Origin: Streptomyces angustmyceticus
GTDB lineage: Bacteria; Actinomycetota; Actinomycetes; Streptomycetales; Streptomycetaceae
Assembly: GCF_019933235.1 (NCBI RefSeq)
Contig: NZ_CP082945.1
Location: 496,001 to 560,000 of the forward strand
Length of the DNA stretch: 64,000 bases
Direction: 5' to 3'
Shown: in pieces, positions 11,151 to 21,209 of the stretch
How the letters are laid out: the number at the start of each line of letters is the position of its first letter
How positions within the stretch are numbered: the stretch's first letter is position 1
Made by a program: the position numbers and the translations under genes
Notes under the pieces: generated by a model
Seen by the model: the letters and a program-made list of their open reading frames with translations, nothing else
What the model was told of the DNA's origin: nothing
Databases searched by the model: none

Positions 11151-11819
11151 TCAGGACAACGCCAGTTCGACGAGCAGGATGCCGCCCAGGGCCGTGAGCA
11201 GCGCTCCGGTGGTGGCTTCCAGCGCGCGGGCCACCGAGGGGCGGCGCAGCCAGGCGCCCAGCCGGTCCACGAGCAGCGCGACGAGCGGGAACCACACCAG
11301 CGCCATGGCGACGATCACCGTCGCGAGCAGCAGCGTCCGGGGCAGCGCGGGCGCTCCCGCCGGGACGAACTGCGGGAGCAGGCTGAGGAAGAGCACCGGG
11401 GCCTTGGGGTTGAGCGCGTTGGTCAGGAAACCCTGGCGCAGGCTCTGCGCCGCGCCCTGCCGAGCGGGCGGGCGGCGGGTGCCGGCCGGGGCCGCGGCGG
11501 CGGGGTCCGTCGTGCCGTCCGTCGTGGCCGTGGGGCGGCGGACGGCCGCGGCCAGGGCGCGGGCGCCGAGGTACAACAGGTAGCCGCCACCGAGGAGTTG
11601 GACGGCTTCCAGGAGCGCGGGCTCGGCGACCAGCACCGCCGCGAGCCCGGCCACCGCCAGGGCGGTGTGCACCAGCAGCCCGCCCGCGACGCCGACGGCG
11701 GCCGCCACCCCCGCCCGCCGCGAGTCGAGTGCGTTGCGCACCACCACCGCGAAGTCCGCGCCCGGCATGGCGACCATGCCGGCGGCGACCGGGGTGAAGG
11801 CGATCAGCTGTCCGTCCAT
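11151..11819 (-). CDS. LysE/RhtB-family amino acid exporter
   Basis: 222 residues with about six hydrophobic segments. It starts MDGQLIAFTPVAAGMVAMPGADF, the family's N-terminal membrane segment with its conserved PG turn, and has GFLTNALNPKAPVLFLSLLPQF in the middle, the LysE signature (N-P-K and FLPQF). These proteins export basic or small neutral amino acids or homoserine lactones. A Pro/Ala-rich loop (about 95-120) is longer than usual. It is divergent from a LysR gene, a common pairing in which the regulator senses the exported substrate. Confidence 0.9.
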   Translation of the reverse strand: MDGQLIAFTPVAAGMVAMPGADFAVVVRNALDSRRAGVAAAVGVAGGLLVHTALAVAGLAAVLVAEPALLEAVQLLGGGYLLYLGARALAAAVRRPTATTDGTTDPAAAAPAGTRRPPARQGAAQSLRQGFLTNALNPKAPVLFLSLLPQFVPAGAPALPRTLLLATVIVAMALVWFPLVALLVDRLGAWLRRPSVARALEATTGALLTALGGILLVELALS

Positions 11820-11890
11820 GACCGCAGTCTCGCCGGTCGAAGCCTTTAATGGGTATTGCGGACTTTCATGGAGAGCCTAAAGGGATTCTT

Positions 11891-12805
11891 ATGTACGACC
11901 CCACACGACTGGCCGCCCTCGTGGCGGTGGCGGAGGCCGGTTCGATCACCCGGGCCGCCGCCCGGCTGGGCTACACCGCTCCCGCGCTCTCCCAGCAGCT
12001 CGCCAAGCTGGAGCGGGAGGCCGGTGCGGCCCTGCTGGTGCGCCACCACCGCGGGGCGCGGCTGACGGCGGCCGGTGAGCTGCTGCTCGTCCGCGCCCGG
12101 CGGGTCCTGGACGAGCTGGACCAGGCGCGGCACGAGCTGTCCCGGCTGGCGGGGCTGTCCGGCGGGCGGCTGCAGGTCGGCACGTTCATGACCGCCGGCA
12201 CCCATCTGCTGCCGCCCGCGCTCAGCGCGTTCCGGCGGGCGCACCCCGATGTGGAGCTGAGCGTCACGGAGTACGTGCCGCCGCAGGCGGCGGGGGCGGT
12301 GGCGCTGGGCGAGGTGGATCTCGCGCTGACGCACGAGTACGTGCCGGGCGAGGCGATGCCGGCGCCGGAGGGGGTGCGTCTGGAGCCGTTGCTGGCCGAG
12401 GAACTGGTGCTCGTCACGGCGCCCGGTCATGCCCTGTCAGCGGGGCCGGGACGGCTGCCGCTCGGCGAACTGGCCGGTCAGCCGCTGGTCAGCATGGCGC
12501 CGGCCAACCCCAACCGGCGCGAGGTGGAGGCCACGCTGGCGGCCGCCGGGGCGAGTGTGGCGGTGCGCTGTGAGTCGCCGAGCTATGCGGTGGTGTGTGC
12601 GCTGGTGAGCGCGGGGCTCGGGGTGGCGGTGGTGCCGGAGATGGTGGCGGAGGGGTCGATGACGCCGCTGGGGGTCCGCCGGCTGGACCCACCGGAGCTG
12701 CACCGCCGGATCTCGGTGGCCTACCGCCCCGGCGGCAGCCCGGCCGCCGACACCCTGCGGGCCCTGTTGCGCGGGGCCTTCCTCCGGCACTCCCCGGCAC
12801 CGTGA
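11891..12805 (+). CDS. LysR-family transcriptional regulator
   Basis: 304 residues from ATG 11891 (AAGGGA about 6 bp before); the frame is open back to 11849 but without support. Residues 4-62 are the winged helix-turn-helix ([20 protein letters not shown], then [13 protein letters not shown]), followed by the linker helix and a periplasmic-binding-like effector domain (residues about 90-295). The 71-bp gap to the divergent LysE exporter gene very probably contains the shared operator, so it likely controls the exporter. Confidence 0.92.
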   Translation: MYDPTRLAALVAVAEAGSITRAAARLGYTAPALSQQLAKLEREAGAALLVRHHRGARLTAAGELLLVRARRVLDELDQARHELSRLAGLSGGRLQVGTFMTAGTHLLPPALSAFRRAHPDVELSVTEYVPPQAAGAVALGEVDLALTHEYVPGEAMPAPEGVRLEPLLAEELVLVTAPGHALSAGPGRLPLGELAGQPLVSMAPANPNRREVEATLAAAGASVAVRCESPSYAVVCALVSAGLGVAVVPEMVAEGSMTPLGVRRLDPPELHRRISVAYRPGGSPAADTLRALLRGAFLRHSPAP

Positions 12806-12938
12806 CGAGGCCGGGCGCGGCGTACGCCGGACGGTCGCGGCGTACGGAGACCGGCGTGGACGACGTACGGCGCGGACGGCGGCCCGTCGTCGGGCCGGCC
12901 GCCGTACCGGGGTGCGGAGGGACGAGCGGTCGCCGGGG

Positions 12939-14165
12939 TCAGTCCCCCGGCGCGGTGGCCACGATCGTGCGGACCGCCGCGTCGAGCTGATCATCCGTCA
13001 GGTCGGCGCGGGCGGTGAGCCGCAGCCGGGAGATCCCGTCGGGCACGGACGGCGGGCGGAAGCAGCCGACCGCGAGCCCGGCCGTGCGGCAGTCGGCGGC
13101 CCAGCGGAGCGCCGCCTCCGGCGAGGGGGCCCGCACGGAGATCACCGCCGCGTCCGGGCGCACCGCCGTCAGCCCCGCCGCGGTGAGCCGCTCGTACAGC
13201 CCCTGTGCGACCGCGACGGCCCGGGTGGCGCGCCGCGGCTCGCGGCGCAGCAGCCGCAGCGCCGCGAGGGCGCCGCCGGCCGCCGCCGGGGCGAGGCCGG
13301 TGTCGAAGATGAACGACCGGGCGGTGTTGACCAGATGCTCGACGACGCGGGCCGGGCCGAGCACCACACCGCCCTGGGAACCGAGCGACTTGGAGAGCGT
13401 CACGGTGGTCACCACATCGCCGTCGCCGGCGAGTCCTGCCGCCCACGGCGCGCCGCGGCCGCCCTCGCCCAGCACCCCCAGGCCGTGCGCGTCGTCGATG
13501 AGGAGTCCGGCGCCCCGGGTCCGGCAGACCTCGGCCAGCGCGGGGAGCGGCGCGGCGTCCCCGTCGACCGAGAACACCGCGTCGGTCACGACGAGCGCCC
13601 GGCCGTCGTGGCCGGTCAGCGCGGCGCGCACGGCCTCCGGGTCGGCGTGCGGGGCCACTTCGGTACGGGCCCGGGAGAGCCGGCAGCCGTCGATGAGGGA
13701 GGCGTGGTTGCCGGCGTCGGAGACGATCAGGGCGCCGGGGGCGGTGAGCGCGGTGACCGCGGCGAGATTCGCGGCATAGCCGGAGGACAGCACCAAAGCG
13801 GCCTCGAAGCCGCAGAACTCCGCGAGTTCCGCCTCCAGCCGGGCGTGCAGCTCGGTGCTGCCGGTGACCAGCCGGGAGCCGGTCGCGCCGGCGCCCCAGT
13901 GGTGCGCGGCGTCGGCGGCGCCACGGGTGACCTCGGGGTGCCGGGCGAGCCCGAGATAGTCGTTGCCGGCCAGGTCGAGCAGCGGGGAGTCGGCCGGGCG
14001 GGGGCGCAGGGTGCGCACGAGGCCGGCGTCGCGGCGCGCCGCACCGGCCGCATCGAGCCAGTCGAAGGCCCCGGCGCCGGACGGGCCGCCGGGCGCGGCG
14101 GCGGGCGCGGCGGGCCTTGCCGGGGAGGTGTCGCGAAGCAGCGGCGGGGCGGGGTCCTGCGGCAT
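12939..14165 (-). CDS. bioF: 8-amino-7-oxononanoate synthase
   Basis: 408 residues from ATG 14165. BioF is a PLP enzyme joining pimeloyl-ACP (or CoA) and L-alanine in biotin synthesis. The alpha-oxoamine synthase features are clear: [33 protein letters not shown], '[15 protein letters not shown]' and the PLP lysine in [13 protein letters not shown]. The N-terminal 35 residues are Pro/Ala-rich and may be added beyond the core. The gene is divergent from bioB, with 156 bp between the two starts that must hold both promoters. Confidence 0.95.
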   Translation of the reverse strand: MPQDPAPPLLRDTSPARPAAPAAAPGGPSGAGAFDWLDAAGAARRDAGLVRTLRPRPADSPLLDLAGNDYLGLARHPEVTRGAADAAHHWGAGATGSRLVTGSTELHARLEAELAEFCGFEAALVLSSGYAANLAAVTALTAPGALIVSDAGNHASLIDGCRLSRARTEVAPHADPEAVRAALTGHDGRALVVTDAVFSVDGDAAPLPALAEVCRTRGAGLLIDDAHGLGVLGEGGRGAPWAAGLAGDGDVVTTVTLSKSLGSQGGVVLGPARVVEHLVNTARSFIFDTGLAPAAAGGALAALRLLRREPRRATRAVAVAQGLYERLTAAGLTAVRPDAAVISVRAPSPEAALRWAADCRTAGLAVGCFRPPSVPDGISRLRLTARADLTDDQLDAAVRTIVATAPGD

Positions 14166-14321
14166 CGGCGTCCTTCGTCTGTCGGCCTCGATTGTGGGCT
14201 GTCGATAGACGTTAGCGGTCGTTCCGCAGGGCCACGGTGTGGCGATACACACACCTCGATCGCGGCTCGTTGTGGGAATCCTCCTTGGCCGGGGGCGGGG
14301 GCGTACGCGAGGATCAGCGCC

Positions 14322-15458
14322 ATGGACCTGCTGAACACACTGGTGGACAAGGGACTGCGGCGCGAGTTGCCGACCCGTGAAGAGGCGCTGGCCGTACTGG
14401 CCACCTCCGATGACGAACTGCTCGATGTCGTGGCCGCGGCCGGAAAGGTACGCCGCCAGTGGTTCGGGCGGCGGGTCAAACTCAACTATCTCGTCAACCT
14501 CAAGTCGGGCCTGTGCCCCGAGGACTGCTCCTACTGCTCCCAGCGGCTGGGCTCCAAGGCCGAGATCCTCAAGTACACCTGGCTCAAGCCCGACGACGCC
14601 TCCAAGGCCGCGGCCGCCGGGGTGGCCGGTGGCGCCAAGCGGGTCTGCCTGGTGGCCAGCGGCCGCGGGCCGACGGACAAGGACGTCGACCGCGTCTCGG
14701 AGACCATCTCCGCCATCAAGGAGCAGAACGAGGGCGTCGAGGTGTGCGCCTGCCTCGGGCTGCTGTCCGACGGCCAGGCCGGGCGGCTGCGCGCGGCGGG
14801 CGCCGACGCGTACAACCACAACCTCAACACCTCGGAAGCCACCTACGGCGACATCTGCACCACGCACGACTTCTCGGACCGCGTCTCCACCGTCCAGCAG
14901 GCCCAGGCGGCCGGCATGTCGGCCTGCTCCGGTCTGATCGCCGGCATGGGCGAGAGCGACGCCGACCTCGTCGATGTGGTGTTCGCGCTGCGCGACCTGG
15001 ACCCGGACTCCGTCCCGGTGAACTTCCTGATCCCCTTCGAGGGCACCCCGCTCGCCAAGGAGTGGAACCTCACCCCGCAGCGGGCGCTGCGCATCCTGGC
15101 GATGGTGCGCTTCGTCTGCCCGGACATCGAGGTACGGCTGGCCGGCGGCCGCGAGGTGCATCTGCGCAGCATGCAGCCGCTCGCGCTGCACCTGGTCAAC
15201 TCCATCTTCCTCGGCGACTACCTGACCAGCGAGGGGCAGGCCGGCAAGGACGACCTCGCGATGATCGAGGACGCCGGCTTCGAGGTCGAGGGCACCGACA
15301 CCACGACGCTGCCCGAGCACCGCAGGCCGGACGCCGACGAGCCGGCCGAGACCGCCGTGGAGGAGGCCGCCGTCCCGGCGCCCTCCGACGACACCCGCCG
15401 CGACCTGGTCTCGGTGCGCCGCCGCGGCGCCGGTACCGACCTGCCGCCCAATGCCTGA
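14322..15458 (+). CDS. bioB: Biotin synthase
   Basis: 378 residues from ATG 14322. This radical SAM enzyme inserts sulfur into dethiobiotin. The radical SAM cluster motif is C65-x3-C69-x2-C72 (CPEDCSYC), and conserved YNHNLNTSE and [10 protein letters not shown] segments are present. The C-terminus has about 55 extra Glu/Asp/Pro-rich residues beyond the barrel, often seen in actinobacterial BioB. It overlaps bioA by eight bases. Confidence 0.97.
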   Translation: MDLLNTLVDKGLRRELPTREEALAVLATSDDELLDVVAAAGKVRRQWFGRRVKLNYLVNLKSGLCPEDCSYCSQRLGSKAEILKYTWLKPDDASKAAAAGVAGGAKRVCLVASGRGPTDKDVDRVSETISAIKEQNEGVEVCACLGLLSDGQAGRLRAAGADAYNHNLNTSEATYGDICTTHDFSDRVSTVQQAQAAGMSACSGLIAGMGESDADLVDVVFALRDLDPDSVPVNFLIPFEGTPLAKEWNLTPQRALRILAMVRFVCPDIEVRLAGGREVHLRSMQPLALHLVNSIFLGDYLTSEGQAGKDDLAMIEDAGFEVEGTDTTTLPEHRRPDADEPAETAVEEAAVPAPSDDTRRDLVSVRRRGAGTDLPPNA

Positions 15459-16755
15459 ACCGCTCACCCCATACGCCCTGCTCGCGCTCGACCGGCAGCA
15501 TGTGTGGCACCCGTACGGGCCGATGCCCGGCACCGCCGCACCGCTGCTGGTGGAGTCGGCATCGGGCGTCCGGCTCCGGCTGGGCGAACCGGTCGAGGGC
15601 CGGGACGAGTTGGTGGACGGGATGTCCTCCTGGTGGTCGGCGGTGCACGGCTACAACCACCCGGTGCTCAACGACGCCGCGCGCGGCCAGCTGGAGCGGA
15701 TGAGCCATGTGATGTTCGGCGGGCTCACCCACGAGCCCGCCGTGCGGCTGGCGAAGCGGCTGGTCGACATCACCCCTGAGCCGCTGCAGCACGTCTTTCT
15801 CGCCGACTCCGGTTCGGTGTCGGTCGAGGTCGCCGTCAAGATGTGCCTGCAGTACTGGCGCTCACTCGGCAAGCCGCGCAAACAGCGGCTGCTGACCTGG
15901 CGCGGCGGGTACCACGGCGACACCTGGCAGCCGATGTCGGTCTGCGATCCGGACGGCGGGATGCACGAGCTGTGGCAGGGGGTGCTGCCGCGGCAGATCT
16001 TCGCGGACGCGCCGCCGGCCGGCTTCGGCGCCGAACCCGACGCGGCGTACGCGGCGCATCTGCGGGAGCTGATCGGCCGGCACGCCGAGGAGCTGGCGGC
16101 GGTGATCGTGGAGCCCGTGGTGCAGGGGGCGGGCGGGATGTCGTTCCACTCCCCCGCGTACCTGCGGGTGCTGCGGGAGGCCTGTGACGAGCACGGCGTC
16201 CTGCTCGTCCTCGACGAGATCGCCACCGGCTTCGGTCGTACGGGCGCGCTGTTCGCCGCCGGCCACGCGGGCATCGCGCCGGATGTGATGTGCCTGGGCA
16301 AGGCCCTGACCGGCGGTTATCTGACCCTGGCGGCGACGCTGTGCACGACGGCGGTCGCGGACGGCATCTCCCGCGGCGCCCTGCCGGTGCTGGCGCACGG
16401 CCCCACCTTCATGGGCAATCCGCTCGCCGCCGCCGTCGCCGACGCCTCGATCGGGCTGCTGCTGTCCCAGGACTGGCAGCAGGAGGTCAAGCGGATCGAG
16501 GCCGGGCTGCGGGACGGTCTGGCACCGGCCGCGCGCCTGGCCGGGGTGCGCGAGGTGCGCGTACTCGGCGCGATCGGCGTGGTCCAGCTCGACCGCGAGG
16601 TGGACATGGCGGCGGCGACCAGGGCCGCGGTCCGGGAGGGCGTCTGGCTGCGCCCGTTCCGGGATCTGATCTACACCATGCCGCCGTACATCACCGGCGA
16701 CGAGGATGTGGCCCGCATCTGCGCCGCGGTGTGCGCGGCGGCCCGGGAGGGCTGA
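15451..16755 (+). CDS. bioA: Adenosylmethionine-8-amino-7-oxononanoate aminotransferase
   Basis: 434 residues, class III aminotransferase that uses S-adenosylmethionine as amino donor to make 7,8-diaminopelargonate. The start overlaps bioB. Visible motifs are HVWHPYGPM (17-25), the MSSWW dimer segment, [12 protein letters not shown]255 ([12 protein letters not shown]) and the PLP lysine K284 ([10 protein letters not shown]). Second gene of the bioBAD operon. Confidence 0.97.
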   Translation: MPEPLTPYALLALDRQHVWHPYGPMPGTAAPLLVESASGVRLRLGEPVEGRDELVDGMSSWWSAVHGYNHPVLNDAARGQLERMSHVMFGGLTHEPAVRLAKRLVDITPEPLQHVFLADSGSVSVEVAVKMCLQYWRSLGKPRKQRLLTWRGGYHGDTWQPMSVCDPDGGMHELWQGVLPRQIFADAPPAGFGAEPDAAYAAHLRELIGRHAEELAAVIVEPVVQGAGGMSFHSPAYLRVLREACDEHGVLLVLDEIATGFGRTGALFAAGHAGIAPDVMCLGKALTGGYLTLAATLCTTAVADGISRGALPVLAHGPTFMGNPLAAAVADASIGLLLSQDWQQEVKRIEAGLRDGLAPAARLAGVREVRVLGAIGVVQLDREVDMAAATRAAVREGVWLRPFRDLIYTMPPYITGDEDVARICAAVCAAAREG

Positions 16756-16891
16756 ACTCACCGGCGGTGGCCGGCCCGGTCCGTTCCGGCCGGCCAGCGC
16801 CGCCCCTCGGCGGGCGACACCCCCAGGGCCGGTCGCCCGGCACCATTCGCCAGAGCCCGCGCGGGTCGGCCGCGCAGAGTCGGAGGAAGAC

Positions 16892-17593
16892 ATGTCGGTG
16901 CTGTTCGTGACGGGCACGGGCACGGAGATCGGCAAGACCGTGACCACCGCCGCGATCGCCGCGGCGGCGCTCGCCCGGGGACGGTCGGTGGCCGTGCTCA
17001 AGCCCGCCCAGACCGGTGTCACGGCGGACGAGACCGGTGACGCGGCGGAGGTCGAACGGCTGGCCGGCCCGGTGACCACCCTCGAACTCGCCCGCTTCCC
17101 CGAGCCGTTGGCACCCTCGACGGCCGCCCGGCGGGCCGGTCTGCCGCCGGTGCGCCCCCAGGACGTCGCCGAAGCCGCCGCGAAACTGGACGCCTCCCAC
17201 GATCTGGTCCTGGTCGAGGGCGCGGGTGGGCTGCTGGTCCGCTTCGACGCCGAGGGCCATACCCTCGCCGACGCCGCGCGGCTGGCGGACGCGCCCGTGC
17301 TGATGGTCGCCCAGGCGGGCCTGGGCACCCTCAACGCCACCGCGCTGACCGCCCTGGCGCTGCGCTCGTACGGGCTCGACTCCCCGGGCGTCGTCATCGG
17401 CAGCTGGCCGGCCGAGCCCGATCTGGCCTCCCGCTGCAATCTGGCGGATCTGCCCGAGGCAGCGGGCGCGCCCCTCCTCGGACTGATCCCGGAGGGCTCC
17501 GGCGCGGTGCCGCCGGGGACCTTCCGGACCGCCGCCCCCGACTGGCTGGCGCCGGCGCTCGGCGGCTCGGGCGTGTTCCGTATCCCGTCCTGA
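16892..17593 (+). CDS. bioD: Dethiobiotin synthetase
   Basis: 233 residues from ATG 16892 with CGGAGGAAG just before. BioD closes the ureido ring of dethiobiotin using ATP and CO2. The P-loop is [10 protein letters not shown] (residues 7-16); AVLKPAQTG and [11 protein letters not shown] follow. The 136-bp gap after bioA has no gene. Its stop codon lies within the first unit of a 20-bp tandem repeat. Confidence 0.96.
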   Translation: MSVLFVTGTGTEIGKTVTTAAIAAAALARGRSVAVLKPAQTGVTADETGDAAEVERLAGPVTTLELARFPEPLAPSTAARRAGLPPVRPQDVAEAAAKLDASHDLVLVEGAGGLLVRFDAEGHTLADAARLADAPVLMVAQAGLGTLNATALTALALRSYGLDSPGVVIGSWPAEPDLASRCNLADLPEAAGAPLLGLIPEGSGAVPPGTFRTAAPDWLAPALGGSGVFRIPS

Positions 17594-17630
17594 CGCCGGG
17601 GCCCCGCGCCTGACGCCGGGGCCCCGCGCC
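17591..17630. repeat. 20-bp perfect tandem duplication at the bioD stop
   Basis: The unit TGACGCCGGGGCCCCGCGCC occurs twice without a gap (17591-17610 and 17611-17630). The TGA of the first copy is the bioD stop codon. Each unit contains the palindrome GGGGCCCC. It is probably a slippage duplication and may help terminate transcription. Confidence 0.9.
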
Positions 17631-17795
17631 GCCGGACCGCCCGGTCCTCCGGAGCACCTGGCGGCCGGGCGAGGACGGCGCACACGGCCCGTACGGATGT
17701 CCGAACGGCGGTTGCGGCTGCCGCGTGCGGCTCCCGGTCCGCCCGGTGGGAAGACTGAGGACCAGGAGCGGGCGTCGTCGGCGAAAGGGTCCGTC

Positions 17796-18467
17796 ATGTG
17801 GCAGCGCACAAAGGTTCCGCACGGCAGCGTCCATCACCCGGTGTTCGCCCGCTTCTACGCGAGCTGCTGCGGACCGGCCGCGGACGCGCGGGCGGGGGTG
17901 GCCGCGCTCCGCAGGGAGCTGCTGTCCGGCGCCGCGGGCCGGGTCATCGAGGTCGGCGCGGGATCCGGGCTGAACTTCGCGCACTATCCGGGCACGGTCT
18001 CGGAGGTGGTGGCGATCGAACCGGAGGCCACCCTGCGGGAGGTGGCCAGGTCGGCGGCGGCGCGTGCGGAGGTGCCGGTGGACCTGGTGCCGGGGGTCGC
18101 GGAGGCCCTGCCGGTCAAGAGCGAGGCGTTCGACACGGCGGTGGCGTCGCTGGTGCTGTGCTCCGTACAGGAGGTGCGGCGCGCGCTGATGGAGCTGCAC
18201 CGGGTGCTGCGTCCGGGCGGTGAGCTGCGGTTCTTCGAGCACGGGCGGGCCGCGGGGCGGGGGCTGCGGGCGGTGCAGTGGTCGCTGGACCGGACGCTGT
18301 GGCCGCTGCTGATGGGCGGCTGCCACACCGGCCGGGATCCGCTGGGCGAGATCCGGACCGCCGGATTCGAGGTGCTGCGGGTGCGCCGCCTCAAGGTGCC
18401 GGAGCGCGGGCCGACGCTGCCGACGTCACCCGCGGTGCTGGGCGTGGCGCGGCGGCCGGCCGGCTGA
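17796..18467 (+). CDS. SAM-dependent methyltransferase (UbiE/type 11-like)
   Basis: 223 residues from ATG 17796 with GAAAGGG at 17783-17789; the open frame back to 17697 lacks a site. The Rossmann fold shows motif I VIEVGAGSGLNFAHYPG, motif post-I EVVAIEPEATL and 'FDTAVASLVLCSVQEVRRAL', followed by LHRVLRPGGELRFFEHGRA. The start MWQRTKVPHGSVHHPVFARFYASCC is typical of small class I methyltransferases acting on quinones or lipids. The substrate cannot be read from the sequence. Confidence 0.87.
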   Translation: MWQRTKVPHGSVHHPVFARFYASCCGPAADARAGVAALRRELLSGAAGRVIEVGAGSGLNFAHYPGTVSEVVAIEPEATLREVARSAAARAEVPVDLVPGVAEALPVKSEAFDTAVASLVLCSVQEVRRALMELHRVLRPGGELRFFEHGRAAGRGLRAVQWSLDRTLWPLLMGGCHTGRDPLGEIRTAGFEVLRVRRLKVPERGPTLPTSPAVLGVARRPAG

Positions 18468-18484
18468 CCGGGCGCGCCGCGGCG

Positions 18485-18856
18485 TCACACCGTCCAGGTG
18501 CGCAGCTCGTCCGCGATGGTGCGGAGGTCGGCCGTACCCGTCTTGACGAGCCGGGCGAGGTCGCGGACCTGCTCGGGTGCGATGGTGATCTTCAGCCCGC
18601 TGGCGACGAGATAGCCGTAGGCCACGGCGGTCGCGAACATGGCGTTCGAGCGCTCCAACGCCGGTACCTGGAGCAGGAGATGCAGGAGGGAGGCGGCCCG
18701 GTCCTGGGGGTCGGTGTAGACGGGGACGCCGAATATCTCGGCTTCGTGCCGGCTGACCGCGGCCACCAGCGCGCCCCAGTCGGTGACCTGGGGGTCTCCG
18801 GGAGTGTGCTGTTCGGCGATGAGGAGGAGCCAGGCGAGGTCGATGCGCAGCGTCAC
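18485..18856 (-). CDS. Fic/Doc-like toxin with degenerate active-site motif
   Basis: 123 residues. It matches the small Streptomyces proteins annotated as Fic-type toxin components: MTLRIDLAWLLLIAEQ at the N-terminus and VPALERSNAMFATAVAYGYLVASG where the Fic motif should be. The canonical HPFx(D/E)GN(K/G)R loop is absent: only the Asn of SNA and the following helix correspond, so the catalytic His is missing. It is translationally coupled to a ribbon-helix-helix gene (ATGA overlap), as in toxin-antitoxin modules. It may be inactive, or work by a different mechanism. Confidence 0.75.
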   Translation of the reverse strand: MTLRIDLAWLLLIAEQHTPGDPQVTDWGALVAAVSRHEAEIFGVPVYTDPQDRAASLLHLLLQVPALERSNAMFATAVAYGYLVASGLKITIAPEQVRDLARLVKTGTADLRTIADELRTWTV

Positions 18857-19125
18857 GTGGTGCCCGGCAGTCCTTTGTGGTGGGTGGGGGCCGCGGCGCC
18901 CTCGGCACCGCCCGGCTCCAGGCCGAATTCCTCGGCGAATACGCGCTCGTACTGCTTCATGAAGTCGGAGGCGGCCTCGACGAAGGTCTGGCCCACCTCG
19001 CCGGCGTCCTTGAGGACGAGCTCCTCGATATAGCGGTTCATGCTCACTCCCCGCTGCAGGGCGCGCTCCCGCGCCGCTTCGGCGGTGGCCTCATCCACGC
19101 GGACGTTCAGCTGCGTCTTCGCCAC
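18853..19125 (-). CDS. Ribbon-helix-helix antitoxin-type protein
   Basis: 90 residues from GTG 19125. MAKTQLNVRVDEATAEAARE is a ribbon strand followed by the first helix, and GVSMNRYIEELV completes the RHH DNA-binding fold. The acidic C-terminal half (EEFGLEPGG) is the likely toxin-binding tail. GGAGG lies only one base from the start, too close for normal use, so a leaderless message is possible. A perfect inverted repeat just upstream is the likely autoregulatory operator. It precedes and overlaps the Fic-like gene. Confidence 0.82.
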   Translation of the reverse strand: MAKTQLNVRVDEATAEAARERALQRGVSMNRYIEELVLKDAGEVGQTFVEAASDFMKQYERVFAEEFGLEPGGAEGAAAPTHHKGLPGTT

Positions 19126-19133
19126 CCCTCCAA

Positions 19134-19153
19134 GCTAGCGCGCATCCGCTAGC
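19134..19153. promoter_or_regulatory. Inverted-repeat operator before the RHH gene
   Basis: Perfect arms GCTAGCG and CGCTAGC separated by six bases, starting 9 bp upstream of the RHH start codon. The position and symmetry suit binding of two RHH dimers and autorepression. Confidence 0.7.
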
Positions 19154-19219
19154 ATCGGCAAGCGACGGCCGGAGGCGGCGGGAGCCCGGGGCAGGAGCCC
19201 AGCGGCAGGAGTCCGGGGG

Positions 19220-19280
19220 CGCGGGGCGCCGCCCGCCCGGATGCCGCGCGGTGCGGTCGTCGGGCGGGCGGCGCCCCGCG
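19220..19280 (-). terminator. Strong terminator hairpin after the CAP gene
   Basis: Twenty-base perfect arms (19220-19239 and 19261-19280; CGCGGGGCGCC... pairing with ...GGCGCCCCGCG) enclose a 21-nt loop, 8 bp beyond the CAP gene stop. It also insulates the upstream region of the RHH gene. There is no T-tract, as is common in Streptomyces. Confidence 0.85.
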
Positions 19281-19288
19281 GGCCGGGT

Positions 19289-19930
19289 CTACTTGTAGCC
19301 GAAGTCCTGGGTCCAGTAGGCCCGGAGCTTGCCGCCCAGGGCGACGCCTATGCCGGTGGCCTTGGAGTGGCAGCTGAGGATGTTGGCCCGGTGGCCGGGG
19401 CTGTGCATCCAGGCGTCGAAGGCGCCCTGGGGCGTCCTCGGCCAGGCGTCGATGTTCTCGGCGGAGGCATCGTCGTAGCCCTGAGCCTCCATGCGCGCCT
19501 TGGGGTCCTTGCCGTCCCGGTTGGTGTGCGCGTAGAAGCCGTGGGCGGCCATGTCCTGGCTGTGCAGCCGGGCGGCCTTGTCCAGGCGCGGGTCGCGGTG
19601 CAGGGGCGCGCAGCCGTGCTGCTTCCTGGCGTTGTTGACGAGCCGGTTGATCTCCGCCTCGTAGCGGTCGACCTTGCTGGTGCCCCGCTGGGTCGCGGCC
19701 GGTGTGGCCGCGGGCGCGGAAGGCCGCTCGCCCGGCGTGGCCGTGGCGCTGCCGTGGGGCGAGGCCGGCGGGAAAGCTTCGTCGGCCTTCGCGTCGTCCT
19801 GGGAGTGGAAAACAGCCAGCGAGCCGGCGAGCACTCCGGTCGCGGCCACCACGCCGAGCGGAATCATCCTGGCACGGCGTCGGTGCGCACCACGCGTCTC
19901 ACGCTTCGACGAAGAGAATTTCACGTTCAA
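19289..19930 (-). CDS. Secreted CAP-domain (SCP/PR-1) protein
   Basis: 213 residues. An Arg-rich N-terminus precedes a hydrophobic segment (residues about 22-43), then a Ser/Pro/Thr linker, and a CAP domain from about residue 85 to the end. CAP motifs are LHSQDMAAHGFYAHTN (His and Glu-type cleft strand), ASAENI and WMHSPGHRANIL. The two Cys (HGCAPL and LSCHSK) may form a disulfide. Bacterial CAP proteins are extracytoplasmic and their activity is mostly unknown. Start ATG chosen at 19930; no close Shine-Dalgarno is obvious. Confidence 0.9.
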   Translation of the reverse strand: MNVKFSSSKRETRGAHRRRARMIPLGVVAATGVLAGSLAVFHSQDDAKADEAFPPASPHGSATATPGERPSAPAATPAATQRGTSKVDRYEAEINRLVNNARKQHGCAPLHRDPRLDKAARLHSQDMAAHGFYAHTNRDGKDPKARMEAQGYDDASAENIDAWPRTPQGAFDAWMHSPGHRANILSCHSKATGIGVALGGKLRAYWTQDFGYK

Positions 19931-20681
19931 CTAAATCGTCTCCATGGGGGATACCGGAAGGGAAATGAACAGACCCACGGAGGGGGCCCGTTCACCGCCC
20001 ACAGGCTCGCCCGGTGAACCGAACTGCCTTTCCGAGAGCCGGATTACCGTAACAAAACAATTGACCTTCGATGCCCGGCCCGAGGAGGTGGACCGGTCCG
20101 CCCGGTGCGGCCGGAATGCCGGAACATGCCCGCTTTTCCCCACCCTTCGACCGCCTGGCGTTTCCCCTCTCCCGCACTCCTGCCACCTCACACATATTCC
20201 AACTCCGCGACTCTCGGGGTGAGTTCATCGACGACTGCATCTCGGAGATCCGATATGCGCGAACAGTTCATCGAGGTCATCGGTGAAAAACCGCCGCCAC
20301 CAGGACCCTTGTACCGAAGATCCGACGGCTCCCGGCGCCTGGCCGGAGGAAATCCGCGCACTGCCGAACCGTCTCCACCCGCGTCAGAGAAAGAAATTCG
20401 CGGGCCCAGCCACAGAAAAAGTCCGCCTCGGCGGCGACCGGGAACCCCGCGCAGACATCGCGTTTCCTGTGATATCCCGGGGTTCATTTCCCCCGCACCG
20501 GACGGGACTTACGGGCGGCGCGACGCATCGACGGTCGGACTCCTCCTCCCCCCGGAACCCGCGTGACGCGCCGACCAGGACCGGCTTCGCGCTTGTGCCT
20601 CAGCGACGGGATCCGCCCCGGCACGGCTCCGTGCGGAGAAAGCGGTCGACGCCGCGGCCGGGCCGGTGATGGGATTCGATC
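19931..20681. other. 751-bp intergenic region, no convincing gene
   Basis: Overlapping frames on both strands here are Arg/Pro-rich, lack ribosome-binding sites and resemble no family. GC is lower than in the flanks around 20220-20480. It separates the leftward CAP gene from a rightward acetyltransferase and should hold both promoters. Confidence 0.6.
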
Positions 20682-21116
20682 ATGAGTGATTTCCTGGTCC
20701 GGGCCGGAACGCCGGACGATCTCGATACGGTCCTCGCCTTCTGGAAGGGTGCCGCGGAGGGCACCAGCATCAGCGACGACACCGACGGCGTGGCCCGGCT
20801 GGTGGCCCGCGATCCCGAGTCCCTGCTCCTCGCCGAGCGGGACGGCGAACTGGTGGGCACGGTGATCGCCGGGTTCGACGGCTGGCGCTGCCACCTCTAC
20901 CGGCTGGCCGTGCACCCCGGGCACCGCAGGCAGGGCATCGGGGGCGCGCTGCTGGCGGCCGCCGAGGAGCGGTTCCGGGCGCTGGGCGGCCGGCGCGGCG
21001 ACGCGATGGTGCTGGACCGCAACGAGTCCGCGCAGCACGCTTGGCGCGCCGCGGGGTACGCGCCCGAGCCGCAGTGGAGCCGCTGGGTCAAGCACCTCGA
21101 CCGCATCGAGGACTGA
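20682..21116 (+). CDS. GNAT-family N-acetyltransferase
   Basis: 144 residues. GNAT motifs are clear: LLLAERDGELVGTVIAGFDG (strands 2-3), the acetyl-CoA pyrophosphate loop HRRQGIGGALL (motif A) and the C-terminal NESAQHAWRAAGY helix (motif B). The substrate is unknown. It stands alone, with a following GC-rich stretch and then an RNA leader for the next operon. Confidence 0.92.
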   Translation: MSDFLVRAGTPDDLDTVLAFWKGAAEGTSISDDTDGVARLVARDPESLLLAERDGELVGTVIAGFDGWRCHLYRLAVHPGHRRQGIGGALLAAAEERFRALGGRRGDAMVLDRNESAQHAWRAAGYAPEPQWSRWVKHLDRIED

Positions 21117-21209
21117 ACGGGGCGCTCGCCGCCGCGCGGAGCCCGTCCCGTGCCCCCCCCCGGCCCGGGGCGGGCTCGCCCCCGACCCGTCCACTTTGCT
21201 GATCCTTTA

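Noticed and set aside
12912..15533. Very long frames on both strands through bioF and bioB
   Set aside because: These are the bioB and bioF frames extended into antisense DNA; the native starts at 14322 and 14165 are clear, and the extensions are low in complexity.
19944..20669. Several frames of 80-150 codons in the gap before the acetyltransferase gene
   Set aside because: No ribosome-binding sites, Arg/Pro/Ser-rich composition, mutually overlapping, no family resemblance.
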